This document shows positions 1 through 9,677 of a stretch of 64,000 nt of DNA, piece by piece. Position 1 is the stretch's first letter. Each line of letters starts with the position of its first letter. Under the pieces are notes generated by a model. That model saw only the letters and a list, made by a program, of their open reading frames with translations, made no database searches and was not told the origin of the DNA. The DNA is taken from the NCBI RefSeq assembly GCF_900111675.1, contig NZ_FOHO01000006.1, positions 62,001 through 126,000 on the forward strand, read 5' to 3'. This stretch comes from Paracoccus homiensis (GTDB lineage Bacteria; Pseudomonadota; Alphaproteobacteria; Rhodobacterales; Rhodobacteraceae). The position numbers and the translations under genes are program-made.

Positions 1-480
1 GCGCTGGCCGCCGGGGCCAAGGCGGCAACCTGCGTCGATGGCAGCGCCCCGGCGCTGGAACTTGCCAAGGGCGGTGCGCAGGCCATGGGCATGGCGGATC
101 GGCTGGATCTGGTTCAATCCGATGCCTTCAAGGCGATGGAGCGGATGGCCGAAGAGGGGCAGCAATTCGATGTCGTCATTTGCGACCCGCCTGCCTTTGC
201 GCCCTCGAAACCCGCGCTGGAGGCTGGCCTGCGGGCCTATGAACGTGTGGCCAAGCTGGCCGCGCCGCTGGTCGCGCCGGGTGGCTATCTGGTTCTGTGC
301 AGTTGTTCCCACGCGGCCGATCTGACCCAGTTCCGCAATGTCAGCGCGCGGGGGATCGGTCGTGGGGGGCGGCGTCCGGTGCTGATCCATACCGGTCAGG
401 CCGGGCCCGACCATCCGACGCTGCCGCAATTGGCGGAAACAGGTTATCTGAAGGCGCTGTTCTTCCGGCTGGACGGATGA
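1..480 (+). CDS. Class I SAM-dependent rRNA methyltransferase, RlmI-like (3' part)
   Basis: Partial gene; the reading frame is open from base 1, so only the last 159 codons are present of a family that is usually near 390-400 residues. It would transfer a methyl group from S-adenosylmethionine to a cytosine of 23S rRNA. Visible: the end of the Rossmann fold with an acidic residue in CVDGSAPAL, the motif CDPPAFAPSK at about bases 180-210, and LVLCSCSHAADLTQF at about 290-335, which carries the cysteines of the SCS motif used as nucleophile in m5C enzymes. The substrate position is inferred from the family only. The stop codon overlaps the start of the PIN-domain gene (ATGA), so the two are probably cotranscribed. 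Confidence 0.85.
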   Translation, partial: ALAAGAKAATCVDGSAPALELAKGGAQAMGMADRLDLVQSDAFKAMERMAEEGQQFDVVICDPPAFAPSKPALEAGLRAYERVAKLAAPLVAPGGYLVLCSCSHAADLTQFRNVSARGIGRGGRRPVLIHTGQAGPDHPTLPQLAETGYLKALFFRLDG

Positions 481-1016
481 AGGCAGTCCTGGACGCCAAT
501 GTCCTGTTCCCGACGATCCTGCGGGAAATACTGACCGATCTGGCTGCGGCGGGGCTGTATGCACCGCTGTGGTCGGATCGCATTCTGGCGGAATGGCGGC
601 ACGCCGCCGCCCGGCTTGGCACAGATCAGGATGCCGTCGCCGGGGCCGAAATCGCGCTGCTGTCGGCGCGGTTTCCCGCCGCCTCGATGCCCGATGACGG
701 CGATGCCTGCGTCGACCTGAACCTGCCCGATCCTGCCGACCGGCACGTGCTGGAAGCCGCGATCGCGGGGCGCGCGGACCTGATCGTCACCGCAAATCTG
801 CGTGATTTTCCGGAAGGCATCATGCGCGGGATCGGCCTGCGCGCCCTGCATCCCGACGCGTTTTTGCTGGATTGCCACGCCCGCGCGCCCGGTCTTGTCG
901 CCGATGCCGTCCATGCCGCGCGTGACAAGGCGGCACGGATGGGGGGTGACATCCCACTGCGCGACATGCTGAAACGCAGCAGGCTGCCCCGACTTGCACG
1001 CGCATTGAAAGGTTGA
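477..1016 (+). CDS. PIN-domain protein, putative ribonuclease
   Basis: 179 residues. The N-terminal LDANVLFP gives the first PIN acidic residue (Asp6). Further acidic positions follow in ILAEWR, DPADRHVLEAA and TANLRDFP, spaced as in PIN nucleases of the VapC-like superfamily, so a Mg-dependent RNase fold is likely. The ATG was chosen because it overlaps the upstream methyltransferase stop in an ATGA arrangement and immediately precedes the PIN signature. No antitoxin-like gene (small AbrB, RHH or Phd protein) lies on either side, so I would not call it a toxin-antitoxin module. Coupling to an rRNA methyltransferase may point to an RNA-related role, which is inference. Confidence 0.75.
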   Translation: MKAVLDANVLFPTILREILTDLAAAGLYAPLWSDRILAEWRHAAARLGTDQDAVAGAEIALLSARFPAASMPDDGDACVDLNLPDPADRHVLEAAIAGRADLIVTANLRDFPEGIMRGIGLRALHPDAFLLDCHARAPGLVADAVHAARDKAARMGGDIPLRDMLKRSRLPRLARALKG

Positions 1017-1026
1017 ACCAGATTGC

Positions 1027-1040
1027 TGTTATCGCTAACA
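1027..1040. promoter_or_regulatory. LacI-family-like operator upstream of zwf
   Basis: TGTTATCGCTAACA is an interrupted palindrome (TGTTA-n-CG-n-TAACA) with the central CG typical of LacI-family operators. It ends 36 bases before the zwf ATG. A possible -35 TTGAAC sits at 1013-1018, which would put the site over the -10 region, a geometry for repression. In Rhodobacter sphaeroides the LacI-type regulator CceR represses Entner-Doudoroff genes; assigning this site to a CceR orthologue is inference. Confidence 0.5.
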
Positions 1041-1076
1041 AAGGATATGGCGGACGCCAGTGATAAGGAGGACAGC

Positions 1077-2528
1077 ATGGTCTCGCGTGTCATTCCGGTC
1101 GATGATTTCGACCTCGTGATTTTCGGCGCTACGGGCGATCTGGCGCATCGCAAGATTCTGCCGGGGCTTTTCCGGCGCTTTGTCGCAGGGCAGATCCCCG
1201 AAACGTCGCGCATCGTGGGTGCCGCCCGGACCCAGATGGATGACGGCCAGTTCCGCGACGAGGCCGCCAAGGCCATCTGCGAATTTGCCAAGGTCAAGAA
1301 GAACGACCCCCGCCTGGCGCAGTTTCTGGAACTGCTTGGCTACACCCCGATCGACGTCAAGGGCGAGGGCGGCTGGAAAGAGCTGAAGTCGCGGATGCGC
1401 GACGGCGCGGTGCACGCCTTCTATTTCTCGGTCGCGCCATCGCTGTTCGGGGATATCGCCGAACGCCTGTCGGGGCATGGCATCGCCGATGACAACAGCC
1501 GCATCGTCGTGGAAAAGCCCTTCGGTCGCGATCTGGCCAGCGCCAAGGCACTGAACGCGACGTTGGCGCAGCATTTCCACGAAAGCCAGATCTACCGGAT
1601 CGACCATTATCTGGGCAAGGAAACCGTCCAGAACCTGATGGCGGTGCGTTTCGCCAATGTTCTGTTCGAACCGCTGTGGAACGCGCAATATGTCGATCAC
1701 GTCCAGATCACCGTGGCCGAGACGGTCGGCGTCGGTGGCCGCGGCAGCTATTACGACAAATCCGGCGCGATCCGCGACATGGTCCAGAACCACATGATGC
1801 AGCTTCTGTGCCTGATCGCGATGGAACCGCCCTATCATTTCGATCCCGACGCGGTGCGTGACGAAAAGCTGAAGGTGATCCGGGCGCTGGAACCTGTGCT
1901 GCCCGAAGATATCGTCCGCGGTCAGTATCAGGCCAGCGGCGATCAGCCCGGCTATCTGGAGGATGCCGAAAACCCGGACTCGCGGACCGAAAGCTATGTC
2001 GCGATGAAGGTCCGCATCTCGAACTGGCGCTGGCAGGGGACGCCGTTCTACCTGCGCACCGGCAAGAAGCTGCGCGCCCGCACCAGCGAAATCGCCATCA
2101 CCTTCAAGGAACCGCCGCATTCGATCTTTGACGATACCGGTGCGCCCAAGGCCAATGAACTTGTCATCCGTCTGCAACCCAACGAGGGTATGAACCTGAA
2201 GGTGATGATCAAGGAACCCGGACCGGGCGGCATGCGTCTGGTTCAGGTGCCCTTGGACATGTCCTTTGCGGATGCGTTGGGGGCCGAGGGGTCGGACATG
2301 CCGGATGCCTATGAACGCCTGATCATGGATGTGATCCGGGGCAACCAGACGCTGTTCATGCGTGGTGACGAGGTCGAGGCGGCCTGGGCCTGGACCGACC
2401 CGATCATCGAGGCGTGGGAAGACAGCAAGCGCGCGCCCGAACCCTACGACCCCGGTTCATCGGGCCCGGAAGAGGCGCTGCGCCTGATGCACCGCGACAA
2501 CCGGCGTTGGAGAGAGATCAGATCATGA
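1077..2528 (+). CDS. zwf: Glucose-6-phosphate 1-dehydrogenase
   Basis: 483 residues, normal length. Oxidises glucose 6-phosphate to 6-phosphogluconolactone with NAD(P)+, the entry to the Entner-Doudoroff and oxidative pentose phosphate routes in the cytoplasm. Visible: the N-terminal nucleotide-binding motif FGATGDLAHRK near residue 16, EKPFG near 146, and the substrate-binding signature RIDHYLGKE near 175 with the catalytic-region His. The start MVSRV was chosen over an in-frame ATG 54 bases upstream because AAGGAGG (1065-1071) lies five bases before it. The stop overlaps the pgl start (ATGA). First gene of zwf-pgl-pgi; an operator-like palindrome lies just upstream. Confidence 0.97.
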   Translation: MVSRVIPVDDFDLVIFGATGDLAHRKILPGLFRRFVAGQIPETSRIVGAARTQMDDGQFRDEAAKAICEFAKVKKNDPRLAQFLELLGYTPIDVKGEGGWKELKSRMRDGAVHAFYFSVAPSLFGDIAERLSGHGIADDNSRIVVEKPFGRDLASAKALNATLAQHFHESQIYRIDHYLGKETVQNLMAVRFANVLFEPLWNAQYVDHVQITVAETVGVGGRGSYYDKSGAIRDMVQNHMMQLLCLIAMEPPYHFDPDAVRDEKLKVIRALEPVLPEDIVRGQYQASGDQPGYLEDAENPDSRTESYVAMKVRISNWRWQGTPFYLRTGKKLRARTSEIAITFKEPPHSIFDDTGAPKANELVIRLQPNEGMNLKVMIKEPGPGGMRLVQVPLDMSFADALGAEGSDMPDAYERLIMDVIRGNQTLFMRGDEVEAAWAWTDPIIEAWEDSKRAPEPYDPGSSGPEEALRLMHRDNRRWREIRS

Positions 2529-3202
2529 GCATGGATTTCCGCGAATATCCCGACCGCGAAATGCTGGCCCTGTCGCTGGCCGACCGGATCGCGTCGCAGG
2601 TCGCGCAGCATCTGCGTGGCAATGACGGCGCCAGCCTGTGCGTGCCCGGCGGGACATCGCCCATGCAGGTGTTCGAAACGCTGAGCGGTGCGGATATCGA
2701 CTGGGGCCGGGTCACGGTCTTTCTGGGTGACGAACGCTGGGTCGATGGCGACCACAAACGCTCGAACGGGCGGTTGCTGCGGCGGCATCTGTTGAAGGAC
2801 AAGGCCGCCGGGGCGAACTATATCGACCTTTATACCGGCGATGCGCGTCCCGATGACGCGGCGGATGCGCTGGAACAGGCATTGCAACCGCATCTGCCGA
2901 TCACGGTCGCGCTGCTGGGCATGGGCAATGACATGCACACCGCCAGCCTGTTTCCCGGTGCCGATCATCTGGCCGCGGCCATGGCGAATGACGCGCCCGC
3001 GCTGATGCCGATTCGCGCAGAGGGCGCAGAAGAGCCGCGCATCACCATGACGCGTCCGGTTCTGTCGGATGCGATGAACATCCATGTGCTGATCATGGGC
3101 CCGGAAAAGCGCGAGGCGCTGGAACGCGCGCAGAAGCTGGACCCGATCGAGGCGCCGATCCGCGCCTTTCTGGACAACGCGACCGTCCACTGGGCGGAGT
3201 AG
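2525..3202 (+). CDS. pgl: 6-phosphogluconolactonase (DevB type)
   Basis: 225 residues, usual for DevB-type lactonases. Hydrolyses 6-phosphogluconolactone made by the preceding enzyme to 6-phosphogluconate. Visible: VPGGTSP near residue 39, the conserved FLGDERWV near 65 and LLGMGNDMHTASLFPG near 128, which form the phosphate-binding and active-site region of the glucosamine-6-phosphate isomerase/lactonase fold. The start is fixed by a 4-base overlap with the zwf stop. pgi follows after 9 bases. Confidence 0.95.
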   Translation: MSMDFREYPDREMLALSLADRIASQVAQHLRGNDGASLCVPGGTSPMQVFETLSGADIDWGRVTVFLGDERWVDGDHKRSNGRLLRRHLLKDKAAGANYIDLYTGDARPDDAADALEQALQPHLPITVALLGMGNDMHTASLFPGADHLAAAMANDAPALMPIRAEGAEEPRITMTRPVLSDAMNIHVLIMGPEKREALERAQKLDPIEAPIRAFLDNATVHWAE

Positions 3203-3211
3203 GAGCCTGAC

Positions 3212-4822
3212 ATGCCTGCAAACTGGACCCGCCTGAAGGATCATCGCGCCGCTCAGGGCGATGCCCGCATTTCGGATCTGTTCGACGCCGATTCCGATCG
3301 CGCCACTGGCTTTTCGGTATCTGCCGACGATCTGGTCCTTGATTATTCCAAGACCATGATCGACGCGAAGGCCCGCGATCTGCTGATCGAGCTGGCGGTC
3401 GGTGCGGATGTCGAGGCGCGCCGCGAGGCGATGTTCAGCGGCGAGAAGATCAACGAAACCGAAGGCCGCGCGGTTCTGCATACCGCGCTGCGCAACCTGT
3501 CCGGCAGCGTGACGGTCGACGGTCAGGACGTCATGCCGGCCGTTCGCGCCACGCATGACCGCATGAGCCGTTTTGCCGATCAGGTCCGCTCGGGTGCCTA
3601 TAAGGGGCAAGGCGGCAAGATCACCGATATCGTCAATATCGGCATCGGCGGATCGGATCTGGGGCCGCTGATGGCTGTTCTGGCGCTGGCCCCCTATCAC
3701 GACGGCCCGCGCGCGCATTTCGTCAGCAATGTCGATGGTGCCGATATCGCGGACACGCTGGCCGGGCTGAACCCGGAAACGACGCTGGTGATCGTGGCGT
3801 CAAAGACCTTCACCACCATCGAGACGATGACCAATGCCCGCACCGCGCGGGATTGGATGGCCACCAGGGTTGCCGAGCCTGCCGCGCAATTCGCCGCGCT
3901 GTCCTCGGCGGTGGACAGGACGGCGGAATTCGGCATCGACGACTCGCGGGTCTTCGGGTTCGAGGATTGGGTTGGCGGGCGGTATTCCGTCTGGGGTCCG
4001 ATCGGATTGTCGCTGATGATCGCGGTGGGGCCGCGGGGTTTCGATCGGTTTCTGGCAGGCGGCGCGGCGATGGATGCGCATTTCCGTCAGGCACCCTTGG
4101 CACAGAACCTTCCGGTCATGCTGGCCCTGACCGGGATCTGGCATCATCAGATCTGCGGGTACCCGACCCGCGCCGTGCTGCCCTATGACAACCGGTTGAT
4201 GCGGCTGCCGGCCTATTTGCAACAGCTTGAGATGGAATCGAACGGCAAGCGGGTGGCGACGGATGGCGGCGATCTGGCCGTCGTGTCGGGCCCGGTTGTC
4301 TGGGGTGAACCCGGCACCAATGGTCAGCACGCATTCTACCAGTTGATCCACCAGGGCACGATGCCTGTTCCGTGTGAATTCATCCTAGCCGCACGCGGCC
4401 ATGAGGACGATCTGGGTCATCATCACATCCTGCTGGCCGCGAATTGTCTGGCTCAGTCCGAGGCGCTGATGCGGGGGCGCAATCTGGATGAGGCGCGGGC
4501 GCTGATGCAGGCAAAGGGTCTGGAAGGTGCCGAACTTGACCGTCAGGCGCGGCATCGGGTGTTTCCTGGCAACCGGCCCTCGACCACCTTGCTGATCCAG
4601 CAGCTGACGCCCTTTGCGCTGGGACAGATCGTCGCGCTGTATGAGCATCGCGTCTTTGTCGAGGGGATGATCCTGGGCATCAACAGCTTTGACCAATGGG
4701 GGGTCGAGCTGGGCAAGGAACTGGCGTTGAAGGTCGAGCCACTGCTGACCGGGCAGGAAGCGCCGGGGCATGACCCGTCGACGCTGCGTCTGGCAAGCCT
4801 GTTCCGGGCGATGCGCGGGTAG
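3212..4822 (+). CDS. pgi: Glucose-6-phosphate isomerase
   Basis: 536 residues. Interconverts glucose 6-phosphate and fructose 6-phosphate. Visible: [10 protein letters not shown] near residue 143, the phosphate-binding [12 protein letters not shown] near 196, GGRYSVWG near 255, [18 protein letters not shown] near 367 (catalytic Glu/His region) and [13 protein letters not shown] near 490 (catalytic Lys). An AGGAG lies just upstream of the ATG. Last gene of the zwf-pgl-pgi operon. The set lets hexose phosphate made by gluconeogenesis enter the 6-phosphogluconate route. A dispersed repeat follows the stop. Confidence 0.97.
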   Translation: MPANWTRLKDHRAAQGDARISDLFDADSDRATGFSVSADDLVLDYSKTMIDAKARDLLIELAVGADVEARREAMFSGEKINETEGRAVLHTALRNLSGSVTVDGQDVMPAVRATHDRMSRFADQVRSGAYKGQGGKITDIVNIGIGGSDLGPLMAVLALAPYHDGPRAHFVSNVDGADIADTLAGLNPETTLVIVASKTFTTIETMTNARTARDWMATRVAEPAAQFAALSSAVDRTAEFGIDDSRVFGFEDWVGGRYSVWGPIGLSLMIAVGPRGFDRFLAGGAAMDAHFRQAPLAQNLPVMLALTGIWHHQICGYPTRAVLPYDNRLMRLPAYLQQLEMESNGKRVATDGGDLAVVSGPVVWGEPGTNGQHAFYQLIHQGTMPVPCEFILAARGHEDDLGHHHILLAANCLAQSEALMRGRNLDEARALMQAKGLEGAELDRQARHRVFPGNRPSTTLLIQQLTPFALGQIVALYEHRVFVEGMILGINSFDQWGVELGKELALKVEPLLTGQEAPGHDPSTLRLASLFRAMRG

Positions 4823-4830
4823 GGCAGGCC

Positions 4831-4881
4831 GGAGGCGCTTCGCCCCCCGGACCCCCAGAGGATATTTGCACCAAGGCAATG
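4831..4881 (+). repeat. Dispersed intergenic repeat, copy 1
   Basis: GC-rich hairpin GGAGGCGCTTCGCCCCCC followed by a GGACCCCCAGAGGATATTTG element and a CCAAGGCAA tail. The same core recurs at 13141-13190, 63652-63697 and, inverted, at 9485-9554. It lies between pgi and ftsY and may serve as a transcription terminator. Confidence 0.75.
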
Positions 4882-4943
4882 GTCGGCCGCTTTTCCTTGC
4901 GGGCCAGACGGTTTAGGGTCCGGCCGACCAGAAGGAAGCAGAT

Positions 4944-5960
4944 ATGTCGTTTTTCTCGAAACTGCGCGATAGGCTGACGCGGTCCTCGTCGAAGATCGGG
5001 GACGGGTTGGACGATATCGTCGCCGAAGCATCGCCCGAGTCGGTTGCCGAAGCACCGGCGCCGCCGCCGGAGCCCGCACCGGGTGGCGGCATCGTCGGGC
5101 GTCTGTTCAAGGGTGCCGAGGCAGAGCCGCGCCGCGCGCTTGATGACGCGATGCTGGAAGATCTTGAGGATATGCTGGTTCAGGCGGATATGGGGGTCGA
5201 GACCGCGCTGCGGATCACCGCCAATATCGCGGAAGGGCGCATGGGGCGTCGGGTATCCTCGACCGAGCTGAAAGAGCTGCTGGCCGAAGAGATCGCGCGC
5301 ATCATGGGATCGGTCGCGCGGCCCTTGCCGCTGTATCCGAAGAAGCCGCAGGTCGTTCTGGTCGTGGGTGTGAACGGATCGGGCAAGACCACCACCATCG
5401 GCAAGCTTGCCAGCCAGTTCAGGGCGGCGGGCAAGAATGTCGTGATCGCGGCGGGCGACACGTTCCGCGCCGCGGCGGTCGAGCAGTTGCAGGTCTGGGG
5501 GCAGCGCGCGGGGGTTCCGGTGATGGTTGCGGCGCAGGGTTCGGATCCGGCAAGCTTGGCGTTCGATGCGATGGTCAAGGCCGAGGCCGACGGCGCGGAT
5601 CTGTTGATGATCGACACGGCCGGGCGGTTGCAGAACCGCCAGGACCTGATGGAAGAGCTGGCAAAGATCGTGCGGGTCATCCGCAAGAAGGACCCCGAGG
5701 CACCGCATAACACGCTTTTGGTGCTGGACGCGACGACGGGGCAGAACGCGTTGAGCCAGGTCGAGACCTTCCGCAAGCTGGCCGATGTTTCGGGTCTGGT
5801 GATGACCAAGCTGGACGGGACGGCCCGTGGCGGCGTTCTGGTCGCGCTGGCGGATCGGTTCGGGCTGCCGATTCACGCGATCGGTGTGGGCGAGCAGATC
5901 GACGATCTGGACGCCTTCGACGCGCGTGACTTTGCGCGGGCGTTGGTCGGGCTGGCGTGA
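4944..5960 (+). CDS. ftsY: Signal recognition particle receptor FtsY
   Basis: 338 residues. SRP-type GTPase that docks the SRP-ribosome complex at the inner membrane for cotranslational insertion. Visible: an N-terminal stretch rich in Pro/Ala/Glu (residues 20-55), much shorter than the acidic A domain of E. coli; the four-helix N domain; G1 loop GVNGSGKTTT near 142; the DTFRAAA element near 172; G3 DTAGR near 223; G4 TKLDGTARGG near 289. An AGAAGGAAG ribosome site precedes the ATG. It stands alone between the pgi repeat and a terminator shared with hisG. Confidence 0.95.
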   Translation: MSFFSKLRDRLTRSSSKIGDGLDDIVAEASPESVAEAPAPPPEPAPGGGIVGRLFKGAEAEPRRALDDAMLEDLEDMLVQADMGVETALRITANIAEGRMGRRVSSTELKELLAEEIARIMGSVARPLPLYPKKPQVVLVVGVNGSGKTTTIGKLASQFRAAGKNVVIAAGDTFRAAAVEQLQVWGQRAGVPVMVAAQGSDPASLAFDAMVKAEADGADLLMIDTAGRLQNRQDLMEELAKIVRVIRKKDPEAPHNTLLVLDATTGQNALSQVETFRKLADVSGLVMTKLDGTARGGVLVALADRFGLPIHAIGVGEQIDDLDAFDARDFARALVGLA

Positions 5961-5987
5961 AAAAGGGGGCCGGCGGCCCCCCTTCTT
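5961..5987. terminator. Bidirectional terminator between ftsY and hisG
   Basis: GGGGGCC (5965-5971) pairs with GGCCCCC (5975-5981) over a 3-base loop, flanked by an A run on the left and T-rich TTCTTT on the right, so it can act for both convergent genes. Its right edge reaches the hisG stop codon. Confidence 0.75.
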
Positions 5988-6667
5988 TAACCCGTAATTT
6001 TCAGCAGGCGCAGGAACCCGTCAAGTTCCGACCCCATCGCGGTGCGGGCGGCAAACAGCGTCGCCTGGGACCGCAGGACCGGTTCCTCGTCCAGGATGCG
6101 CAGGTTGTTCGCGCGCAGCGTCGCCCCGGACGAGGTAATGTCCGCGATTGCCTCGGCGGTCTGGTTCGCGACCGTGCCTTCGGTCGCGCCCTGGCTGTCG
6201 ACCAGCTGGTAATCCGCGACCTCGTGCTCGGCCAGCCACGCGCGGACGAGGCGGTGATACTTGGTCGCGATGCGCAGCCGGAAGCCGTGCTGGGCGCGAA
6301 AATCACGAGCGATGGCGGCGAAATCGTCCAGATCGCGGCAATCGCGCCAGCAATCGGGCACGGCGATGATCAGGTCGGCATGGCCGAAGCCCATCGGCGC
6401 GACCTCGGACACCAGGTCGCGCCAGCCGGCCAGCTTCTCGCGCACCAGGTCGGTGCCGGTCACGCCCAGCTCGATCCGGCCCGCGGCCAGTTCGCGCGGG
6501 ATCTCGCCCGCCGACAGCAGCACCAGCGAGACGCCCTCGGCCCCCTCGACCCGGCCCGCATATTCGCGGTCCGAGCCGCTGCGCGACAGGGTGACGCCAC
6601 GATCCGCGAACCAGTCGAAGGTCTGTTCCATCAGCCGCCCCTTGGACGGCACGCCAAGGCGGATCAT
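5987..6667 (-). CDS. hisG: ATP phosphoribosyltransferase, short form
   Basis: 226 residues, the short HisG(S) class that lacks the C-terminal regulatory domain and needs HisZ. Catalyses the first step of histidine synthesis, joining ATP and PRPP. Visible: GVPSKGRL at the N-terminus, GVTGTDLV near residue 90, and the PRPP-loop region DSQGATEGT near 157. The start overlaps the hisZ stop by four bases (ATGA). Last gene of the minus-strand run hisS-hisZ-hisG. Confidence 0.95.
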   Translation of the reverse strand: MIRLGVPSKGRLMEQTFDWFADRGVTLSRSGSDREYAGRVEGAEGVSLVLLSAGEIPRELAAGRIELGVTGTDLVREKLAGWRDLVSEVAPMGFGHADLIIAVPDCWRDCRDLDDFAAIARDFRAQHGFRLRIATKYHRLVRAWLAEHEVADYQLVDSQGATEGTVANQTAEAIADITSSGATLRANNLRILDEEPVLRSQATLFAARTAMGSELDGFLRLLKITG

Positions 6668-7725
6668 GCTGCGCCCTCCAGTTCGGCAACCAGGCCGGGG
6701 CGGATGATGCCGCCGACGGCGGGAATTTCGCGGCCCTTGCCCAGCACCCGCGTCAGTGCGTCATAGCGACCGCCCGACGCGACATCGGGCCAGCCCGCGC
6801 GGTCGGCGGCGAAGCTGAAGGTGAAGCCGTCGTAATATTCCAGCGTGGTGCGCCCGTGGCTGGCATCGAAGGTGATGGCCGACAGGTCGATGCCGCGATC
6901 CGCGATGGCCTGAAGCCGCGCCGCGATGCGGTCCACGGCGGGGGCGATCGCGGGCATGTCCTGCGCCAGATCGCGCAGCAGCGGCGTGACCTGATCTGCG
7001 GGGGCCTGCAGCGCGAACAGGCGGTCCAGACGTTCTGACCAGATCGGCGCCAGCGGCGCGACGGCGGCATCGGCGTTCAGGCGCGCGATGCGGCGGATCA
7101 TCTCGTCCTCGGACCGCAGGCCCGCCCAAGGGGCGTCGCTTTCGGGGAAATCGCGCGGGGTCGTGGGTTGACCGAAGCGCGCCAGAAGGCGGCGGAAGCG
7201 GCCGGGCCGCCAGATGTGGTGCATCAGCGCATCGCGGCGCGCGTCGGGCAGGGGCAGGGCCGCCACGGCGTCCAGCAGCAGGCCCATGTCCCCGATCTCG
7301 GCCCGCAGGTTCAGCGGCGCAAGCAGGTCGTGGAATAGCGCGAACAGTTCGGCATCGGCATCGGGATCGCGGCTGAACAGCTCGAACCCGGCCTGAAGAT
7401 ATTCGTTGTCGCGCGGATTCTCGGGGTGGGTGTCGCCCATGTCCTGCTTGCGGAAGACCTCGCCCAGGTAACAGTAGCGGGCGGGCTCCGCGCCGTTCTG
7501 CATATGCGCCTGCACGACCGGGACGGTGAAATCCGGGCGCAGCATCATCTCGCCCCGGATCGGGTCGGCGGTGACATAGGCGCGGGCGCGGATATCCTCT
7601 CCGTACAGGTCCAGCAGGCTTTCGGCGGGCAGCAGCAGGTCGGGCGCGACCTCGACCCCGCCCGCATCGCGGAAGGCGGCCAGAAGGCGCTGGCCGACGC
7701 TCTGCTTGTCGCGCTTGGGGATCAT
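6664..7725 (-). CDS. hisZ: ATP phosphoribosyltransferase regulatory subunit
   Basis: 353 residues. HisZ is a catalytically inactive paralogue of histidyl-tRNA synthetase that forms an octamer with short HisG and carries its histidine feedback site. Visible: class II synthetase-like motifs [10 protein letters not shown] near residue 70, a motif-2-like [12 protein letters not shown] near 90, and ASGGRYDAL near the C-terminus, with poor conservation of the synthetase catalytic residues. The start MIPKRDKQ was chosen because it overlaps the hisS stop (ATGA at 7722-7725); the longer frame would run into hisS. Confidence 0.93.
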   Translation of the reverse strand: MIPKRDKQSVGQRLLAAFRDAGGVEVAPDLLLPAESLLDLYGEDIRARAYVTADPIRGEMMLRPDFTVPVVQAHMQNGAEPARYCYLGEVFRKQDMGDTHPENPRDNEYLQAGFELFSRDPDADAELFALFHDLLAPLNLRAEIGDMGLLLDAVAALPLPDARRDALMHHIWRPGRFRRLLARFGQPTTPRDFPESDAPWAGLRSEDEMIRRIARLNADAAVAPLAPIWSERLDRLFALQAPADQVTPLLRDLAQDMPAIAPAVDRIAARLQAIADRGIDLSAITFDASHGRTTLEYYDGFTFSFAADRAGWPDVASGGRYDALTRVLGKGREIPAVGGIIRPGLVAELEGAA

Positions 7726-9206
7726 GAGAGGATCCGCCGCACTTCGGCCACCAGATCGGCGCGGGCGACCTCGGTCTGGGCGGGCTGGGATTTCCATTCG
7801 TCCAAGCTGGCCTCGGCCGCGATCTTTGCACCCAGGATCAGGTCCTTGACCTGCACGACGCCGCGCTCGGCCTCGTTGCCGCCCTGGATGATGGCGACGG
7901 GTGCGCCGCGCTTGTCCGCGTATTTCAGCTGGTTGCCGAAGTTCTTGGGATTGCCCAGATAGACCTCGGCCCGGATGCCCGCCGCGCGCAGCTCCGCGGC
8001 CATTGCCTGGTAATCGGCCATGCGGTCGCGATCCATCACGGTCACGACGACCGGACCCTGGCTGTCGGCACCCGCCAGCCCCTTGGCGCGCAGCGCGGCC
8101 AGCAGGCGGTCCACGCCGATGCTGACGCCGGTGGCGGGAACCTTCTGGCCGGTGAAACGCTCGACCAGGCCGTCATAGCGACCGCCGCCCGCGACGCTGC
8201 CGAATTGGCGCTTGCGGCCCTTCTCGTCCAGGATCTCGAAGGTGAGCTCGGCCTCGAAGACGGGGCCGGTGTAATACCCAAGGCCCCGCACGATCGAGGG
8301 GTCGATCACGGCGCGATCCTCGGCCACGCCCATCGCGGCGAGCATGTCGGCGATCTGCGACAGCTCGTCCACGCCCTCGGCGCCGATGGCCGATGCACCG
8401 ACGGCGGCGCGCAGGTTCGCCAGCGTGGCCGCGTTGTCGTCGCCCTTGGACGTCAGGAAGGCCAGCACGGGCTGGGCCTGGTCCACCGACAGGCCGACGC
8501 CGTCGATGAAGGCGCCGCTGTCATCCTTGCGGCCTTCGGTCAGCAGGGCCAGCACGCCGTTGCGGCCCACCTTGTCGAACTTGTCGATCTGGCGCAGCAC
8601 GTCCTCGGCCTGGTCGGCGCGGACCTCTGCGGCCTCGAGCACGCCGTTCAGGACCTTGCGGTTGTTGATCCGCACGATGTAGTCGCCGCGCGCGATCCCC
8701 ACGCCTTCCAGCGCATCGGCCAGCATGGCGCAGATCTCGGCATCCGCCGCGACGGACGCGCTGCCCACCGTGTCGGCATCGCATTGATAGAACTGGCGGA
8801 AACGGCCCGGGCCCGGTTTCTCGTTGCGCCAGACGGGGCCCATCGCGAAGCGGCGATAGGGGCTGGGCAGATCGTTGCGATACTGCGCCGCCACGCGCGC
8901 CAGCGGCGCGGTCAGGTCATAGCGCAGTGCCAGCCAGTCGCCTGCGGTGCCGCCACCGGGGACGGCCTCTTCCTGCCAGGCGAACACACCCGCATTCGGG
9001 CGGTCCACGTCGGGCAGGAACTTGCCCAGGGCTTCGACGGTCTCGACCGCGCTTGTTTCCAGCGGCTCGAAGCCGTGGCGATGATAGATCGCCGCGATGC
9101 GGTCCAACATCGACTTGCGTTCTGTCACCTCCGCACCGAAATAGTCGCGGAAGCCCTTTGGCGTCTCTGCCTTGGGGCGGGGCTGTTTCTTCTGATCTTT
9201 CGCCAT
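7722..9206 (-). CDS. hisS: Histidine--tRNA ligase
   Basis: 494 residues. Class II aminoacyl-tRNA synthetase charging tRNA-His. Visible: [10 protein letters not shown] near residue 15, motif 2 region [13 protein letters not shown] near 127, the histidine-specific [11 protein letters not shown] near 308, and motif 3 [10 protein letters not shown] near 361, followed by an anticodon-binding domain. Grouping with its paralogue hisZ and with hisG links tRNA charging and histidine synthesis in one transcript. The divergent slyX start is 57 bases away. Confidence 0.96.
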   Translation of the reverse strand: MAKDQKKQPRPKAETPKGFRDYFGAEVTERKSMLDRIAAIYHRHGFEPLETSAVETVEALGKFLPDVDRPNAGVFAWQEEAVPGGGTAGDWLALRYDLTAPLARVAAQYRNDLPSPYRRFAMGPVWRNEKPGPGRFRQFYQCDADTVGSASVAADAEICAMLADALEGVGIARGDYIVRINNRKVLNGVLEAAEVRADQAEDVLRQIDKFDKVGRNGVLALLTEGRKDDSGAFIDGVGLSVDQAQPVLAFLTSKGDDNAATLANLRAAVGASAIGAEGVDELSQIADMLAAMGVAEDRAVIDPSIVRGLGYYTGPVFEAELTFEILDEKGRKRQFGSVAGGGRYDGLVERFTGQKVPATGVSIGVDRLLAALRAKGLAGADSQGPVVVTVMDRDRMADYQAMAAELRAAGIRAEVYLGNPKNFGNQLKYADKRGAPVAIIQGGNEAERGVVQVKDLILGAKIAAEASLDEWKSQPAQTEVARADLVAEVRRILS

Positions 9207-9263
9207 GGTCTTGTTGCCTTTACGGGGCCAAATCCGAGGGACGCCTTAACGGAAGGACACGAT

Positions 9264-9482
9264 ATGGACAAGAAGACAGAGCCACGGCTTCTCGCACTCG
9301 AGGAAACCGTGGCACATCTCAGCCGCGTCACCGACGACCTCTCCGAGGTGATCGCAAGGCAGGACCGCATCATCGACCGGATCTCGAAACGCCTGCAGAT
9401 GCTGGTCGAGGCCGAGGCACAGCGTCAGGCCGATGACAGCGGCACGATCCCCCTGGCCGATCAGCGCCCGCCACATTACTGA
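9264..9482 (+). CDS. slyX: SlyX family protein
   Basis: 72 residues. A short coiled-coil protein: residues 5-50 form a heptad-rich helix (LEETVAHLSRVTDDLSEVI), ending in the Pro-rich C-terminus DQRPPHY that marks SlyX. The function of the family is unknown. The ATG is preceded by GGAAGGA (9251-9257). Divergent from hisS. Confidence 0.85.
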   Translation: MDKKTEPRLLALEETVAHLSRVTDDLSEVIARQDRIIDRISKRLQMLVEAEAQRQADDSGTIPLADQRPPHY

Positions 9483-9484
9483 CG

Positions 9485-9554
9485 ACTTCTTCTTTGCGCG
9501 AAATACCCCGGGGGAATCGCGCGGCACGCGCGATGGGGGCTGGCCCCCCCCCGT
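9485..9554 (-). repeat. Dispersed intergenic repeat, copy 2 (inverted, with insert)
   Basis: Read on the minus strand it has the same order as the other copies: GGGGGCCAGCCCCC, then CCCCCGGGGTATTTCG, then CAAAGAAGAAG. Between the hairpin and the CCCCC block lies an extra small palindrome ATCGCGCGTGCCGCGCGAT that the other three copies lack. It sits between slyX and purA. Confidence 0.7.
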
Positions 9555-9590
9555 GGCCCTTCATGCCGACCCGTGGCCCTTCATGTCGAT
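9551..9590. repeat. 20-bp tandem duplication
   Basis: CCGTGGCCCTTCATGCCGAC at 9551-9570 is repeated at 9571-9590 with two C-to-T differences. It is intergenic, next to the inverted repeat copy, and looks like a recent slippage duplication. Confidence 0.7.
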
Positions 9591-9677
9591 CTTGCTCGCC
9601 AGAAGCTGCTTTCCCCTGCGGCTGCAATGCGCTAGAGGCGTGTCGAAAAGCATTTCGGTGAAACGGAAGGACGGCTC

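Noticed and set aside
477-1016. A toxin-antitoxin module around the PIN gene
   Set aside because: No antitoxin-like small gene is present on either side; the upstream partner is a methyltransferase.
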